Of a DNA stretch of 64,000 bases, positions 10,920 through 22,110 are shown piece by piece. A program made the translations under genes and the position numbers. Position 1 is the stretch's first letter. Every line of letters begins with the position of its first letter. Below the pieces are notes generated by a model. It was not told where the DNA came from. It did not search any database and saw only the letters and a program-made list of their open reading frames with translations. The stretch comes from Rhipicephalus microplus (taxonomy: Eukaryota > Arthropoda > Arachnida > Ixodida > Ixodidae): NCBI RefSeq assembly GCF_043290135.1, contig NC_134702.1, positions 90,244,317 through 90,308,316 on the forward strand, written 5' to 3'.

Positions 10920-11830
10920 TCAGCTAAATCTTCTGTGTTTGTCCGCGCTAATGCGCATGAGAAAAAGAGATTGGCGCTTTCCGTACGCGAGGTCCGCGGA
11001 CCCGACACGGATGACCCAAATTTGTGACGCGTGGTGACGTGATGTACCGTCCGCCTTGAAAAAGACGGATTAAGTCCGTGGTGCAGAGCACGGCCGCGTA
11101 CCTGAAATGTAACGCCAGGACATGAAGGACTCAATGTCCGGCCGACGTGAGAGGCTGTGCGTCCGGCCTTCCCTCGTCGACTTTTCGCAAAAGAAGGCGC
11201 AAGCTAGCACGAAATACAATGTGCCAAAATATAGCATTCGGCAGTTACGTTACAGTTTTAAGTCTCAAATAACAATAAAATAGATTTTTTTTTTGCTGTA
11301 CAAGCTCCCATATTAGGCCAAGTAGGATTCGAGGGTTGTAAGCTTGTTGATTATAGGATGCGTTCTGATACTCACCGTAGATAGCTAAATAGACAGCAAT
11401 GTGGACAGCGGCCATCTCAAATGTCATTCCAATTCTCACGTAGCCGGAAAAATAGGCAGCTTTGAGAAGATGGGATTGTACACAAACACGACGCAGGCTA
11501 TACTTTGCTGTCCAAACAAGATCACGGCTCAGCGAATCGCTCGAATAGCTCCGATTTCGCCGGAAGGGTCGCCTGCACACAAGCAGGCGCTTTTCCAGAT
11601 GCTCAATGTGAGTGACGTTCATTTTTTCTTAGATTCCAGCACAAAATAAGCTTAAAAATTAACAGTTACATTTGTTTATCTTAGCTTTCTCTTCTCGACG
11701 GGAGGTGGTGTCTCGTCGCGTATAATCCGCCTAGACGTGTTGCATTTCTCAAACAACATGTGTTCAATGCTGTCTTCTAAGCTGTCAGCGTAGACTGTCT
11801 GCCATGCTGTTTAGAACTGGAACACAGCCC
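10920..11830. other. No gene seen
   Basis: Short open frames only. No repeat I recognise. Confidence 0.45.
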
Positions 11831-12215
11831 TACAGTTTCAACTACGTATATAACCCTTAATAGGCCTAATAGACATAAATGTCTGGATTTGAACGACCAT
11901 GCATTGAGCAGTCCAGTGCAAATCCTATATTCACGACAAAGACAGGTGAATACACGCGCGCTCGTTAGCTTAAAGTGAATTGATGACATTAAATCGTACA
12001 GTGCATCTCCATGTGAGGTGAAATGTGCAGGTTTTATAGGAAACACAGTAAACTGCGACAGATGCTTCGCTTCCGTTTGCTCTTGATCAGCAGTATTGGC
12101 TTTAATTATTAGTAAAGGAGAACTTTTGCCCATCGCAAGCTCTCCCGTTCAGGTCAGTGAATCGGAAGACTTTGAAATTTCCCTTGTTAATAACTGCAGA
12201 AACGTAGTATGCCGA
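11830..12215. repeat. Duplicated E2-cluster flank, block A'
   Basis: Carries 'aatgtctggatttgaac', 'gagcagtccagtgcaaatcc', 'caggtcagtgaatcgg' and 'aactgcagaaacgtag' in the order found at 4100-5020, but uninterrupted by the 4370-4935 repeat. It therefore shows the empty-site state of that insertion. Confidence 0.6.
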
Positions 12216-13103
12216 GTTTTATCACAACTGTGTGTCCAATACTCTAAAAAAATCAAGGAAATGTGATAATTTGCCGATGCCTCCATATTTACTTCTGTAT
12301 AAACAGGTATTTTGAGATGGCTAAAGTGAAAATTCAAGGCAGTTAAATTTAATAATTTTTAATTAGTAGAGTGAGACGGTTATGTTAAACGGGAGGATTG
12401 AAGTCATTCAAGTAAAGAAGCCATTGCAGCTCTCATATTTGAAAAAAAAAAAACAGTTTCTTGTAATAACTGCAATATAGTCAAATTGACCCAGATTCAG
12501 TGGTGAAGCCTAAACTGAAATGTGGAAGAGTCCAACTGCGATTGTCTTCCGAGACGTCCAGAAGTAGTGAGGGTCGTTATGTCAGGTGTGTCTGTGCTGT
12601 GCTTGCATTTAAAGCTCGAGTGGCCTACATACGTTAATGAGCGCGGAAGGACTACACACACCTCTGTAATCGTTGTCTTGAGCAGTGACGTCACTCAGCT
12701 CGTCTGGTTTTTACGCTCATAGGTGCTTCGCTATGGGTTTCGCCGCTGACTCTCGGAGAATTTCATTAATTCGTAATTGTTACTATAGATACCGCTCTTT
12801 CGAAATTTTAAGTCTGCAATGGGTTCTTCACGTGAGGTTATTCAATTGTCTCATTTTACACAATCACCCAACTAGAATGAATAAAAAGTTATTTTTCTCA
12901 ACTACTGTCTAAAATATCTCCTTAAGCATCCTATGGTGTATGCGGCTGGCTACAGAAGTGATGGTGAATGCGTCAAACAAACATCGCATTTCCCTAATTT
13001 CTGAGGGTTTCGCACCCATTTCCGGAAACACCCGGTACAATATAGTGGCAAAGGAATTAGAGTATGCATTGTTCAAATCAAAACCTCTGCAGGAGTGCCG
13101 TCA

Positions 13104-13109
13104 TTTAAT
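13104..13109 (-). promoter_or_regulatory. ATTAAA poly(A) signal, E2 copy 3
   Basis: Minus-strand ATTAAA 153 nt past the stop of the 281-residue E2 gene, in a 'gccgtcatttaat' context like copy 2. Confidence 0.45.
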
Positions 13110-13261
13110 TTCGTTCCCGATGACAAAAAATATATGGGTGGCAGATTGCCAGAATCGAAGAATGGCAGCGGCTGCGCAGCTTCCTACTTTGAGAGATTAA
13201 ACGCCTGTGTAGTTTTCAGCACTAAAGTCTTCGACGCAACCTGATGCACACAGCAGAAATA

Positions 13262-14107
13262 TTAATATCTCGAGCTTGTTCGCATGCGCAGGTCTTGCAG
13301 ACGCTCCAGTAACGTCTTGTACTGGTACACAGCGATGCCACCGTGGAGCGCGTCGTTCATGAAGGAACCCGTCATGGACAGCCGCTCCCCGACCACCTTC
13401 TCGTACTGGCAGTAAAACTGTGGGAAGTATTCCAAGATTACTTTCCTCAGTGAGTTCGGGCAAGAGGAACTGCCCCTGAGGCAGTCTTCAACTGCGTCAC
13501 ACACCGCGACCCTGATGGTCTCGTGCTGCAGTACGGTGTTGTAGCAGATGTCGCGTCTCAGCCACGTCCCTACGGTTGGTAGAACACCGAAAGCCGATCC
13601 TTCTTCGACGGGATTCTCATCGGACAACATCCACCTGATGGCGGAGACCACGTTCGCGATGCTGTGGTCCTGTGTCCACGTTGGTCCGGTCGTGTCTGCG
13701 TCCAGTAGCGGCAGGCACACCTTGCCGTTTTCGTAGATGCTCGGATGGAACCGCACTCTACCCGAGTCCGTGGTCATCAGCCTCACCAGCGGAGGCCGCG
13801 CAGGGTAGTCCGAGGGACAACGGAGCACGAAGTGGAAGAAGCCTCCTTCGTAGGGTGTGCCGACAGATCCTAGAACGAGGGCGTGGATCTTAGTTACGTC
13901 ATCGTCTTCGGGCTCGACGAATACACCGTGAAACCGGTGGTCATTGAGCTCTGCGATGTGTCGCAGCACAGTCAACACGCACTCTTCGGTAGGTTCCTCT
14001 TTCCCGTCCTCGATCAAGTCAGAGGCGTCTGTCGAATCCTCACTTTCGCTCCCTTCGTCGTCGAGCTCAGCCATTCGCCTGAAGATGTTGCTGATGGACC
14101 GGAACAT
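13262..14107 (-). CDS. UBE2Z-like E2 ubiquitin-conjugating enzyme, copy 3
   Basis: A 281-residue intronless paralogue of the gene at 5418-6290. The N-terminus (13-42) is rich in Glu, Asp and Ser, a possible casein-kinase-2 target and unlike copy 2. The UBC core follows, with TPYEGGFFHFVLRC (84-97), YPARPPLVRLMTTDSG (101-116), HPS in place of HPN (121-123) and NGKVCLPLL with putative active-site Cys131. A long loop contains ENPVEEGSAFGVLP, and the C-terminal extension ends with YQYKTLLERLQDL. The two residues after CLPLL (DA instead of GT) and a Trp replacing Cys in the following helix distinguish it from copy 2. The ATG has A at -3 and no upstream in-frame start. It lies in tandem with copies 1 and 2, same strand, with duplicated flanks. 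The expected role is cytosolic or nuclear ubiquitin (or ubiquitin-like) transfer; E1 and E3 partners are unknown. Confidence 0.9.
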   Translation of the reverse strand: MFRSISNIFRRMAELDDEGSESEDSTDASDLIEDGKEEPTEECVLTVLRHIAELNDHRFHGVFVEPEDDDVTKIHALVLGSVGTPYEGGFFHFVLRCPSDYPARPPLVRLMTTDSGRVRFHPSIYENGKVCLPLLDADTTGPTWTQDHSIANVVSAIRWMLSDENPVEEGSAFGVLPTVGTWLRRDICYNTVLQHETIRVAVCDAVEDCLRGSSSCPNSLRKVILEYFPQFYCQYEKVVGERLSMTGSFMNDALHGGIAVYQYKTLLERLQDLRMRTSSRY

Positions 14108-14249
14108 GGTTTAGGCGGCAAATGTAGACGCAGAATTTATGATGGTCTGGGACGTGCCATCACTTTGCTTTGTTTTGCTTTGCTTTGCTTTCCTAGATAC
14201 ATGGCACGTACCCACTTTGGGAGATTGGCCAAGAATGCAACGTAGAGAC

Positions 14250-15055
14250 TGTTAAATATTGTTTTAGGTAAGCTATGAACTTTATAGTCAAAAATAAAGA
14301 AATTAAATGGTAATTATACGTAAAATATTCAATTTAACAAGTATAATGCTTTTGAGCTTGTATTCCAGACTGCTGTAGTAACCGGACGGGAACAATTTTG
14401 AAAATTTAAGTTTAAACTTAACGAAATGACGCAGAATTTTAAATACCTGATTAAAATGGTACTCGTTGAGTAGTTATAACGAAATTACAAACGACATCAA
14501 AGGCATACTTGTGGCAGTATCCCAAACCTGAGGCACCGAAGCTTAAAACGTTTTCCTCCGATAAGGTTAAGCCTATTTTTGTAAAAGGAGTAATTAGAAG
14601 TCGAGTTCTGACTCGAGACTATCTTGCACATGACAAAAAGTAATTTGCGATATCTTCCAGTTTTCCACAGAATTTGCAGAGGGGTTATATCGTCGGACCA
14701 GCCCTGTACCAGTAAAAGTTCAATGGGGGGACACGACATCGAAATCTGGTGATCATCACTTCTGATTGTGGAGAATGGCTCCACCGTGATTTCCATGGAT
14801 ATTTTAGGTGATTGTATTCCGTCCTCGTGATTACTGCTGCCATCACACGTTGGTTTTCTTCTGTTTTGTCGCCTGAGGACATACCCACGATGGGTATTGG
14901 CTACGCTGTCGATTCTAAAGGGAAACTCAAACGCTATGCGACATGAAAAATGAAAGAGAATACAGTAAATGACGCGAAAAAAAGTAAAAGGATTCAAAAA
15001 GGCTTAGGCAAAGGATTTGATTTCTCGATTGCTCCCGAGCCTTCTGTGCTTGCTC
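14250..15055. other. No supported gene
   Basis: AT-rich. A 166-codon minus-strand open frame (14497-14997) has no domain I can recognise and no resemblance to the E2 family. I do not call it a gene. Confidence 0.45.
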
Positions 15056-15059
15056 ACCA

Positions 15060-15175
15060 CTCGATAATTAGGCGTTCTCTGTGTTCCGCGTATCCGAAAT
15101 GAGAATTGACCAGAACCGGGCAGCATAATGTTCAAGGTAAGAACCTAAGAAGCTGAAAGCACTCGAATTTTAGAC
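15060..15175 (-). repeat. Possible 5'-flank remnant of a fourth E2 copy
   Basis: 'gaccagaaccgggcag' and 'aatgttcaaggtaagaac' plus 'aagaagctgaaa' resemble the upstream flank of copy 1 (GGGCCAAGAACCGG at 3439) and copy 2 (GAATGTTTAAGGTATAGG and ATGAAGCTAAAA at 6462-6493). No E2 coding sequence follows on the minus strand. Confidence 0.35.
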
Positions 15176-15779
15176 TAAATATAAAATATCGAATAAAGGG
15201 AAATGCTGAACGAGCAGTAACCCTATCATATGACAAGGTTTATGACGGAGATAACGAGTGTCAGCGGAGATGTCAGTTAACAAGAAGTCCAATATAAAAC
15301 CTATAAAATAATTTTTTCAGTTTACTTTTGAGCTGTGGCTGTAGAGAGATTTGGGGCTTTTATTTGCGTGCGCGTACACTGGAGGCTTAGTTTGTGAAAT
15401 AATTTTAAATAAGTAGTCAAGGTGTGGTGAATCACGTGATTTATCAAGTGCATATTCAGAGAATAAACATGCTCTTCCCCTTGAGATTCGTCGAAATTTG
15501 CAGATTGCCTTGCAGAAGCTCCGGTGGCTATGACTATAACGCCTGAAAGATCTGAGTGGTGTGTTACTTTGAGTAGCGAGCGTGAAGCATTCGGTAGAGA
15601 ATTCCGAATGCTTCTTGTATTAGGAAAAGACAGACTGCGGATTGCCTATTTGCCCAACTACACATCCTACACCGAAGAGAGACGGAAGAGCGCGTATGAA
15701 TCATAGAAGTCTGCGCCCTCCTGCACGTGCACCCACTTCCGGGCAACGTGACACGTGACGACCACAGTGGCAGACGTCT

Positions 15780-16705
15780 ACCGCGCGCGGAGGCACTTGC
15801 CCGCCACTATGGGAGCAAACATGGCATCTTCTACGATGATTTCTCCGGCCCTCACCATGGGAGGTGGTACACGGCTGCAGTCGCCCACCAAAACGTCGCG
15901 GTGAATGGCCTCACATTCAAAACAGGACATGACACTTGTGGAGGAAGTCGCCATCGCACTAGCTCCCGCAGACCCGGACTCGCACGTCATCAATAACACC
16001 TGAGAGGGGCCTGCAGAAACATTCGAAACGGGTACATCCCACACCTGGCGTGCCGTATCTTACAAGCCAACAATTACGCCGTGGACCCCGCGTGTCGTAG
16101 GATCATGCGGGCTCCAGCTCACATGGGCCTCGAAGGCAATGAAACGGCTGACGACGCCGCCCGTACGCTTGCCTTCAGGTAACGCCTGCAGACCCTTCCC
16201 AAATTGATCTCGAACCTACCGGCCTTAACATTTCGAGCGATTCCTGAGTTCTACTGATTAAGCTACGCAATTTATTCTAAACCCTCTAAGGGCCTTACAA
16301 AGGCGGAGGAACGTTTACTCCTCCGCCGTTTCACCAGAACACAGCTGTGACCGGCAGTTTTAAAATACCTCGATCACGCCTGCACAGGAAAATGCCCGCA
16401 CTGTGCGGAGAAGTCTTCGGCCATCTTCTACATGGTGTGGGTATGCCAATCCACCCCGAAACTTTCCCTAAAACCAGGCCCTACCCGGGAGAACTGGAAG
16501 GTGTAGCCCTGCTCGGCTGCTCCGACTTGGCGAGCCAGAAGACCCTGGTCAACCGAGCCTGCAGCTGAGTCGCGTTGGACGCCAGTGGGCTTCTGCACTA
16601 AGGAGCCCACCTAGTGTTTGTGAGGAGTGGCTCGCACCGGGCCACCTTCTACCTATATACTGCTTGTATATACTACACACAATGAAGTTTTTTTGCTCTC
16701 TCTCT
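15780..16705 (+). pseudogene. Decayed I-like LINE ORF2 3' end (RNase H to C-terminus)
   Basis: Pieces of a non-LTR retrotransposon polyprotein survive in different frames: an RNase H block with EEVAIALAPADPDSHVI, then GACRNI..GYIPHLACRILQ, then RRIMRAPAHMGLEGNETAD, the last resembling the conserved PGHxGxxGNxxAD segment. A C-terminal region ending in ALLGCSDLASQKTLVNRA follows. At least two frameshifts and internal stops are present. The tail 'aatgaagttttttt' followed by a CT run is a typical LINE 3' end. It differs from the intact element at 25.5-31.2 kb and so belongs to another family of the same clade. Confidence 0.7.
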
Positions 16706-16709
16706 AATA

Positions 16710-18219
16710 AGCGATCAATGTGTTCATTCCTAACGGGCAGAATACCTGACAATGAACGACCTCCATTACGCCCACGAAACATACGAACGCAGTTGCACAC
16801 CATAGTGCAACGAACACATCGGCATTCTTTAGTGTCTTTTACACAACAGCGAGCCTTCCTACAGACTTCTCAAAACAGCTCACGACAAATTATCCAACAA
16901 CACACACTAAGCAGCGTAACACATGGTACGATACGATGACTGTGTCTCCATTGTTCGAGTCACTACGGAGTCGGGGTTGATGTTCTGCGGAATAGACCCA
17001 CGAGACCCTCACCGATGTCGACCAGTGCCAAGAACTTAAAATTGGAGGACGCTTGAGCTTCGCTCTTAACAGCACAGCGCGATATCGCGATCGGGCCCCG
17101 TGCATATCGCCCTCTAAATTGATAGCTCAGCTGTGGTTCTTGGTGCATGTCTCAACCGTGCCACAAGGACACGAACATCCCTGCGCGTCACACTTGCTGT
17201 TTCAAACTGTCCTGGAATGCATACTGCATGTTTAATTTTGATATGCCCTCTACACCATATTATTTGCTTTTTCGCATCAGCGAACGGCTTACTACGCGTC
17301 CATAAGGTAACAGGCGAACCTATGCAACCTCTAACTTTCTTTAAGCTTTTTGCTGACGATGAACATGAATAAATGTGTCCGAGAGCGTTGTAATGGGTGT
17401 ATCATATGAAGCACACCCTCACACGCTGTTCGCATGCTTGTTCGCACGCTGTTCACACCCGAAGGAACAGTGTGACTGTCTTTTCTTACTCAGCGCATTG
17501 ATGGTGCAAGCTTCACCGCGTATAGGGAACACAATACGTGCAGAGAGCATTCACAGTGACTGTCATTCAATGAAAGCAACAATTCGCGTTGACGCTTTCC
17601 ACGTGGGAGAATGATGTCGCCGACGGCCAATTCAAGCGTTTGGTGAGGCATCTGAAGCCTTGATTAAGTATCAGAAGGCGCAAAGATGATACATTCGAAC
17701 AGCTGTGGTTGTTTTGTGAAGTGGTTAGACGCACTAATCATGTTTGAGAAGTGCGCCTTGTGAATGTATCTCACGTATGAAATATATCGCCTAAAGAATG
17801 AGCCAGCATATAAATCAACTAGCGTGTCACCATACGCGATTACTTCGCGAGAGCTCCACTCGCGGATCTTCACTGGAAATGGCAAATAAATTATCGTGCG
17901 AAACGGAACGCATGTGTGAGCTTCCTAAACGACGCACGCACCCACTGAATTGAAAGCATGGATTGCTGCGTGTCTTTGCATCGTGAGTCCACCGGCTGAT
18001 CGGTCAACGTAAAAGAGCCACATACAGCAATTTGCTCTGAAAGATACGAGCACGCAACAAAACCCAACGGAGAGTACCAATCTTAATTTGAGTTGCTGCA
18101 CTCCAGTTTTGTTTATTCGAAACAGCGATGCGAAATCTCCGATGTTCCGTAATCATTGTTTCGAGCGTCTTTCCGCGTACATTCTAAGCGCACAAACCAG
18201 TACCGCAAACTCAAACCAG
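16710..18219. other. No gene seen
   Basis: Mixed intergenic DNA. 'ggaggacgcttgagcttcgc' at 17043 resembles the start of a MITE-like repeat, also present as 'ggaggactcttaagcttcag' at 25087. Nothing coding is recognised. Confidence 0.45.
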
Positions 18220-18224
18220 TCGGT
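18220..18224. repeat. 5-bp target-site duplication (left)
   Basis: 'tcggt' immediately left of the LTR start TGTCACA. An identical 'tcggt' lies at 21953-21957, immediately right of the other LTR end. Confidence 0.75.
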
Positions 18225-19460
18225 TGTCACACGTCCCGTTAATTAGGGAGGTGATCGCCGGGCGAATTCCAAGGGCCGAAGTATCGGCCCCCTGAACTGC
18301 ACCACGAAAGCATAGACAATTTAGAAGTGGTCCTATTCGGCGCGCCGGCGGACGCCGGCTGTGGTCCAAAGAATGAGTCAGAGCCGAGAGTTGATAAACA
18401 AAACAAGATTATATTCTCAAATATGGCATATCAAACGATACTCAATTATGCACACTCGACAATAGTTGAATACGATATGACACCAATCAATTAACGTACT
18501 ACAAGGTACGATCAGCTACACTCGAAACAACGGACACAGACAACAATACGCGCCACAATGCAATCACATGCATCGAACAACCAAAACACTTAAAGACTAA
18601 AGATTTCGAAAACTTATTCAGTCCAAAGTCCTTGGAACAAAGTGTGAATGATACCCTTCCAAGAATTACTCACTCAAAGTCCAGCGCTGTTGTCGATCCC
18701 CTGCCCCCGAAGTTTCTCTTCCAGGAAACCTCGCGTCTTGAATTGGCAGCTCTCCAGGCCCCAAACTTCTTCGGCGGTAACACGTCGGCTTCCCACGCGC
18801 AGCTGCTGCAACGCGTCTTCGCTCGCTGGCGGTAGACAGACACTTTTCTGCTTGTAGCACAAGTCTTCACCCCGCAGGTGGAAATCCTCTTCATTACCTT
18901 CTTTGTCACTGAGGCCAGAAGCCTTGGCCGACACGGCGGAATGACCCTACGCACACTTGCGCAAAACCTTCACCTCCTGCCAACGCACATGGGCGCAAAC
19001 TTTCTTCTTCTCCTGCTTCGTCAATAAGGGCTAAACTTTCGCCCACACGGAGCAAAAACTCTACGCACCCAGGCGTAAACTTCCATCTTCTCCTCATCTC
19101 CCTTCTCCACAGCTCGCTTAAGCACCTTTCGCGCTAGATTCCAGAAAATTCTAATCGTTTTGTCGGTGCGATGCACAGCCAAGGCTGGGGAAAGGCGAGA
19201 CGTTTCGAGAACCGTCGGCGACACGTGACGCAACTCTGCATCACCATGCCCCTTTCCTTCGAGGTCTTTCCAGGGCTTGCTCGGCGGCCGATGTGAGGAT
19301 GTTGGTTGACGAAAATTCGCGAAACTAGGCCGAGAGACGGCGCGCCGGGGGAGTCTTTGAATGCTTGTTTTCTTCTTTATCGTTGACCTTGAGGCGTCTC
19401 TCCGGCGCTTGGTCGCCAGGATTCGGCGGCGCGCTCTTTTTTGAGCGCTCGTTTGTGACA
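18225..19460 (-). repeat. 3' LTR, complete
   Basis: Runs from TGTCACACG to GTTTGTGACA (about 1236 bp) with short inverted ends. The distal ~1060 bp is nearly identical to 20911-21952, differing by scattered substitutions and small indels, for example an extra stretch near 19440. Confidence 0.8.
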
Positions 19461-19861
19461 CTGACCCACGCTTCAAGAATATGAGCACATAATATTCAAA
19501 ACCAAACAAATGAGCGCGAACAGTCACCACACAATAAAAAGTACGTAACACAGACCATCGCTCATGACGCGTCACATTCACAATAGAACACTCAATTTAA
19601 TGCACCTTGCAATACAATCTCACAACACTTAAAATATAGCCACAGGTGCATGAGTACAACACTCCATCACACATTTCAAACAATGCAAACGTACTAGGGT
19701 ATGCCTTTACAAAACTGGTAAATCTTGTCGACCACATCACATCCCCGCAACAAACATTTCGACTGGCTCGACATACACTTGTGACACATGATAGCAACAA
19801 CACAACACATTGAAGCTCAACACTATCAAATACATTCTGATTCGACATCAGCATCTATCCC

Positions 19862-20900
19862 GTGTACTTCGAGCTGCGCTTGCGCCCTTTCTTGCGGTGC
19901 TCGCTCGATCTCTTCTTATTTTTCCTCGTTATGTTTCGGCGAGCCCTTCCAATCGACGGTATCTGAGGCAGCGTCTCAGCCATCGTTGACGCTTTCGACA
20001 CCGTTAACGGGTCATAACGTTCAGCCGATCTTGTCTGGTTATTCACCAGCTTGTTCACGTCACGACACTTGGCCTGGCTGGCCGACTCCGTCACCTTTAC
20101 ACTGTTGGGCGGTTGATGTCGTTCCGCCGTAAGTCCAGCTGCACGGCACGTTCTCTAGTTCAACACGATCATTTCCCGATTTACTGTATTTTGCACCCAG
20201 ACTTCACTTTGGGCTCGGGTGAATTCCTTCATAGGATTTTTCTCCACTGTATCTCGTGGTCCCTGTGTCGGCGAGGAATCCATATTCGGGTCTTCCCCCA
20301 AACGTTCTGGATCGTTCGGCCCTCACGCCCCGTCGATGTTTCCGATGATGAGGTCGTACAGGGGAGTCGTCATACATAAGGCAGTAACCTTCCCGCTGAA
20401 GTAAGTGGTTTCAGCCTAAATCTCTGCTTCGGAAAGAATCGGAACCGTACTGTCAATTAGGCAAACCGGTTTCGTTTTGCCTGTCAACCCACTTTCCCGC
20501 ACCAAGTTTTCCCGCACGATAACAGTGGAGCTACCCGTGTCTCTTAACACTGTAACCTTCCTGCCCGCAACTTTTCCAGGCAGCGTTGGCATTCCCTTTG
20601 TAACACCGGTTGGCCGTTTTGTCATTTCAGCACCCACAATAGGAGCTTCCCATTTTCAACTCCATGAATCCGTCGGGGACGTCATCATCAACGGATTTTG
20701 GTGCCACCTGCACACAGGCTACTTGGTGAGTTTGACTCGCTCCGTTACGACAAGCGTCTGCCTTATGCCCAGTGTGACCACATTTGAAACATTTTACAAC
20801 AGTAGGGCTTGTAAAGTTAGTTCGACAGCTGTTAGCGCGATGACCCACTCGGTTACACAGAAAACACCGCGGAACACTTTATATTCACCGCGGAACACCG
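19862..20900 (-). pseudogene. gag C-terminus and aspartic protease remnant
   Basis: Minus-strand frame. Two CCHC zinc knuckles come first (CFLCNRVGHRANSC and CFKCGHTGHKADAC), then a retroelement protease centred on LRDTGSSTVIV, then a DLIIGN segment like the protease-RT linker of Ty3/Gypsy elements. In-frame TAG stops interrupt it just after LSEAEI and again after REMIVLN. The last part is Lys/Arg-rich (NITRKNKKRSS) and ends at 19862. Gag is missing upstream of the first knuckle, where the frame runs straight into a truncated LTR through copies of 'ccgcggaaca'. It is broken and not expected to yield functional protein. Confidence 0.8.
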
Positions 20901-20910
20901 CGGAACACTT

Positions 20911-21952
20911 AAACAAGATTATATTCTCAAATATGGCAGATCAAACGATACTCAATTATGCACACTCGACAATAGTTGAATACGGTATGACACCAATCAA
21001 TTAACGTACTACAAGGTACGATCAGCTACACTCGAAACAACGGACACAGACAACAATACGCGCCACAATGCAATCACATGCATCGAACAACCAAAACACT
21101 TAAAGACTAAAGATTTCGAAAACTTGTTCAGTCCAAAGTCTTTGGAACAAAGTGTGAATGATACCCTTCCAAGAATTACTCACTCAAAGTCCAGCGCTGT
21201 TGTCGATCCTGCCCCCGAAGTTTCTCTTCCAGGAAACCTCGCGTCTTCAATTGGCAGCTCTCCAGGCCCCAAACTTCTTCGCCGGTAACACGTCGGCTTC
21301 CCACGCGCAGCTGCTGCAACGCGTCTTCGCTCGCTGGTGGTAGACACATTCTTTTGCTTGTAGCACAAGTCTTCACCCCGCAGGTGGAAATCGTCTTCAT
21401 TACCTGCTTTGTCACTGAGTACAGAAGCCTTCGCCGACACGGCGGAATGACCCTACGCACACTTGCCAAAACTTTCATCTCCTGCCTACGCACACGGGCG
21501 CAAAATTTCTTTTTCTCCTGCTTTGTCACTAAGGACAAAACCTTCGCCCACATTGCGGAAAGACCTTACGCACCCTGGCGCAAACTTCCTTCTTCTCCTC
21601 ATCCCTCTTCTCCGCTGCTCACTTAAATACGTTTCGCGCTATATTCCAGAAATTTCTAATCGCGTCGTTGGCGCGTCACACCACCAAGGCTGGGAAAAGA
21701 GCGAGACGTTTCGAGAGCCGTCTGTGACACGTGACGCAACTCTGCATCACCACGCTCCTTTCCTATGAGATCTTGCCAGGGCTCGCTTGGCGGGCGATGA
21801 TGTTGATCAGCGAAACTATGCTTCGGAGGCAGAGAGACGGCGCGCCCGGGGAGTCTTTGGATGCTTGTTTTCTTTTTTATCGTTGACCTTGAGGCGTCTC
21901 TCCGGCGCTTGGCAACCAGGATTCGGCGGCCCCCTAGCGCTCCTTTGTGACA
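20911..21952 (-). repeat. 5' LTR, truncated
   Basis: Matches 18401-19460 but starts abruptly at 'aaacaagattatattctc'. The ~176 bp that should follow on the minus strand, and the primer binding site, are gone. The adjoining 20864-20910 has three 'cgcggaacac' units. Confidence 0.8.
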
Positions 21953-21957
21953 TCGGT
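21953..21957. repeat. 5-bp target-site duplication (right)
   Basis: 'tcggt', identical to 18220-18224. Confidence 0.75.
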
Positions 21958-22019
21958 GTAGAACGACAAGCAGAACACGTAAGCATGTATTGGTGACGAA
22001 AAGAAAAAAAGCCCCCGCA

Positions 22020-22110
22020 GAAGCAGAATCAGAATCAGAAATCAGAAATGCTTTTATTTTCCAACGAAATTGTTGGGGGTCCTTCAGGCGAGAAGCTGCA
22101 AAGTACAACT
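22020..22110 (-). mobile_element. LINE 3'-end fragment
   Basis: 'atgcttttattttccaacg' and 'ggtccttcaggcgagaagct'. The minus-strand reading gives a LINE-like 3' UTR with a repeated 'cagaatcagaat' tail. Strongly 5' truncated. Confidence 0.45.

Larger units (their letters stand above)
18225..21952 (-). mobile_element. Deleted Ty3/Gypsy-type LTR retrotransposon
   Basis: Two direct repeats of over 1 kb (18401-19460 and 20911-21952) flank a 1.45-kb interior with minus-strand Gag zinc knuckles and protease. The outer ends are TGTCACA...TGTGACA, and 5-bp target duplications (tcggt) flank the whole, so insertion boundaries are exact. Reverse transcriptase, RNase H and integrase are absent. The 5' LTR lacks its last ~176 bp, and the primer binding site and most of gag are missing with it. 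It is a non-autonomous deletion derivative that cannot encode its own replication. Confidence 0.85.

Noticed and set aside
14497..14997. 166-codon minus-strand frame between E2 copy 3 and the fourth-flank remnant
   Set aside because: No homology to E2 or any family I know, AT-driven composition, poor start context.
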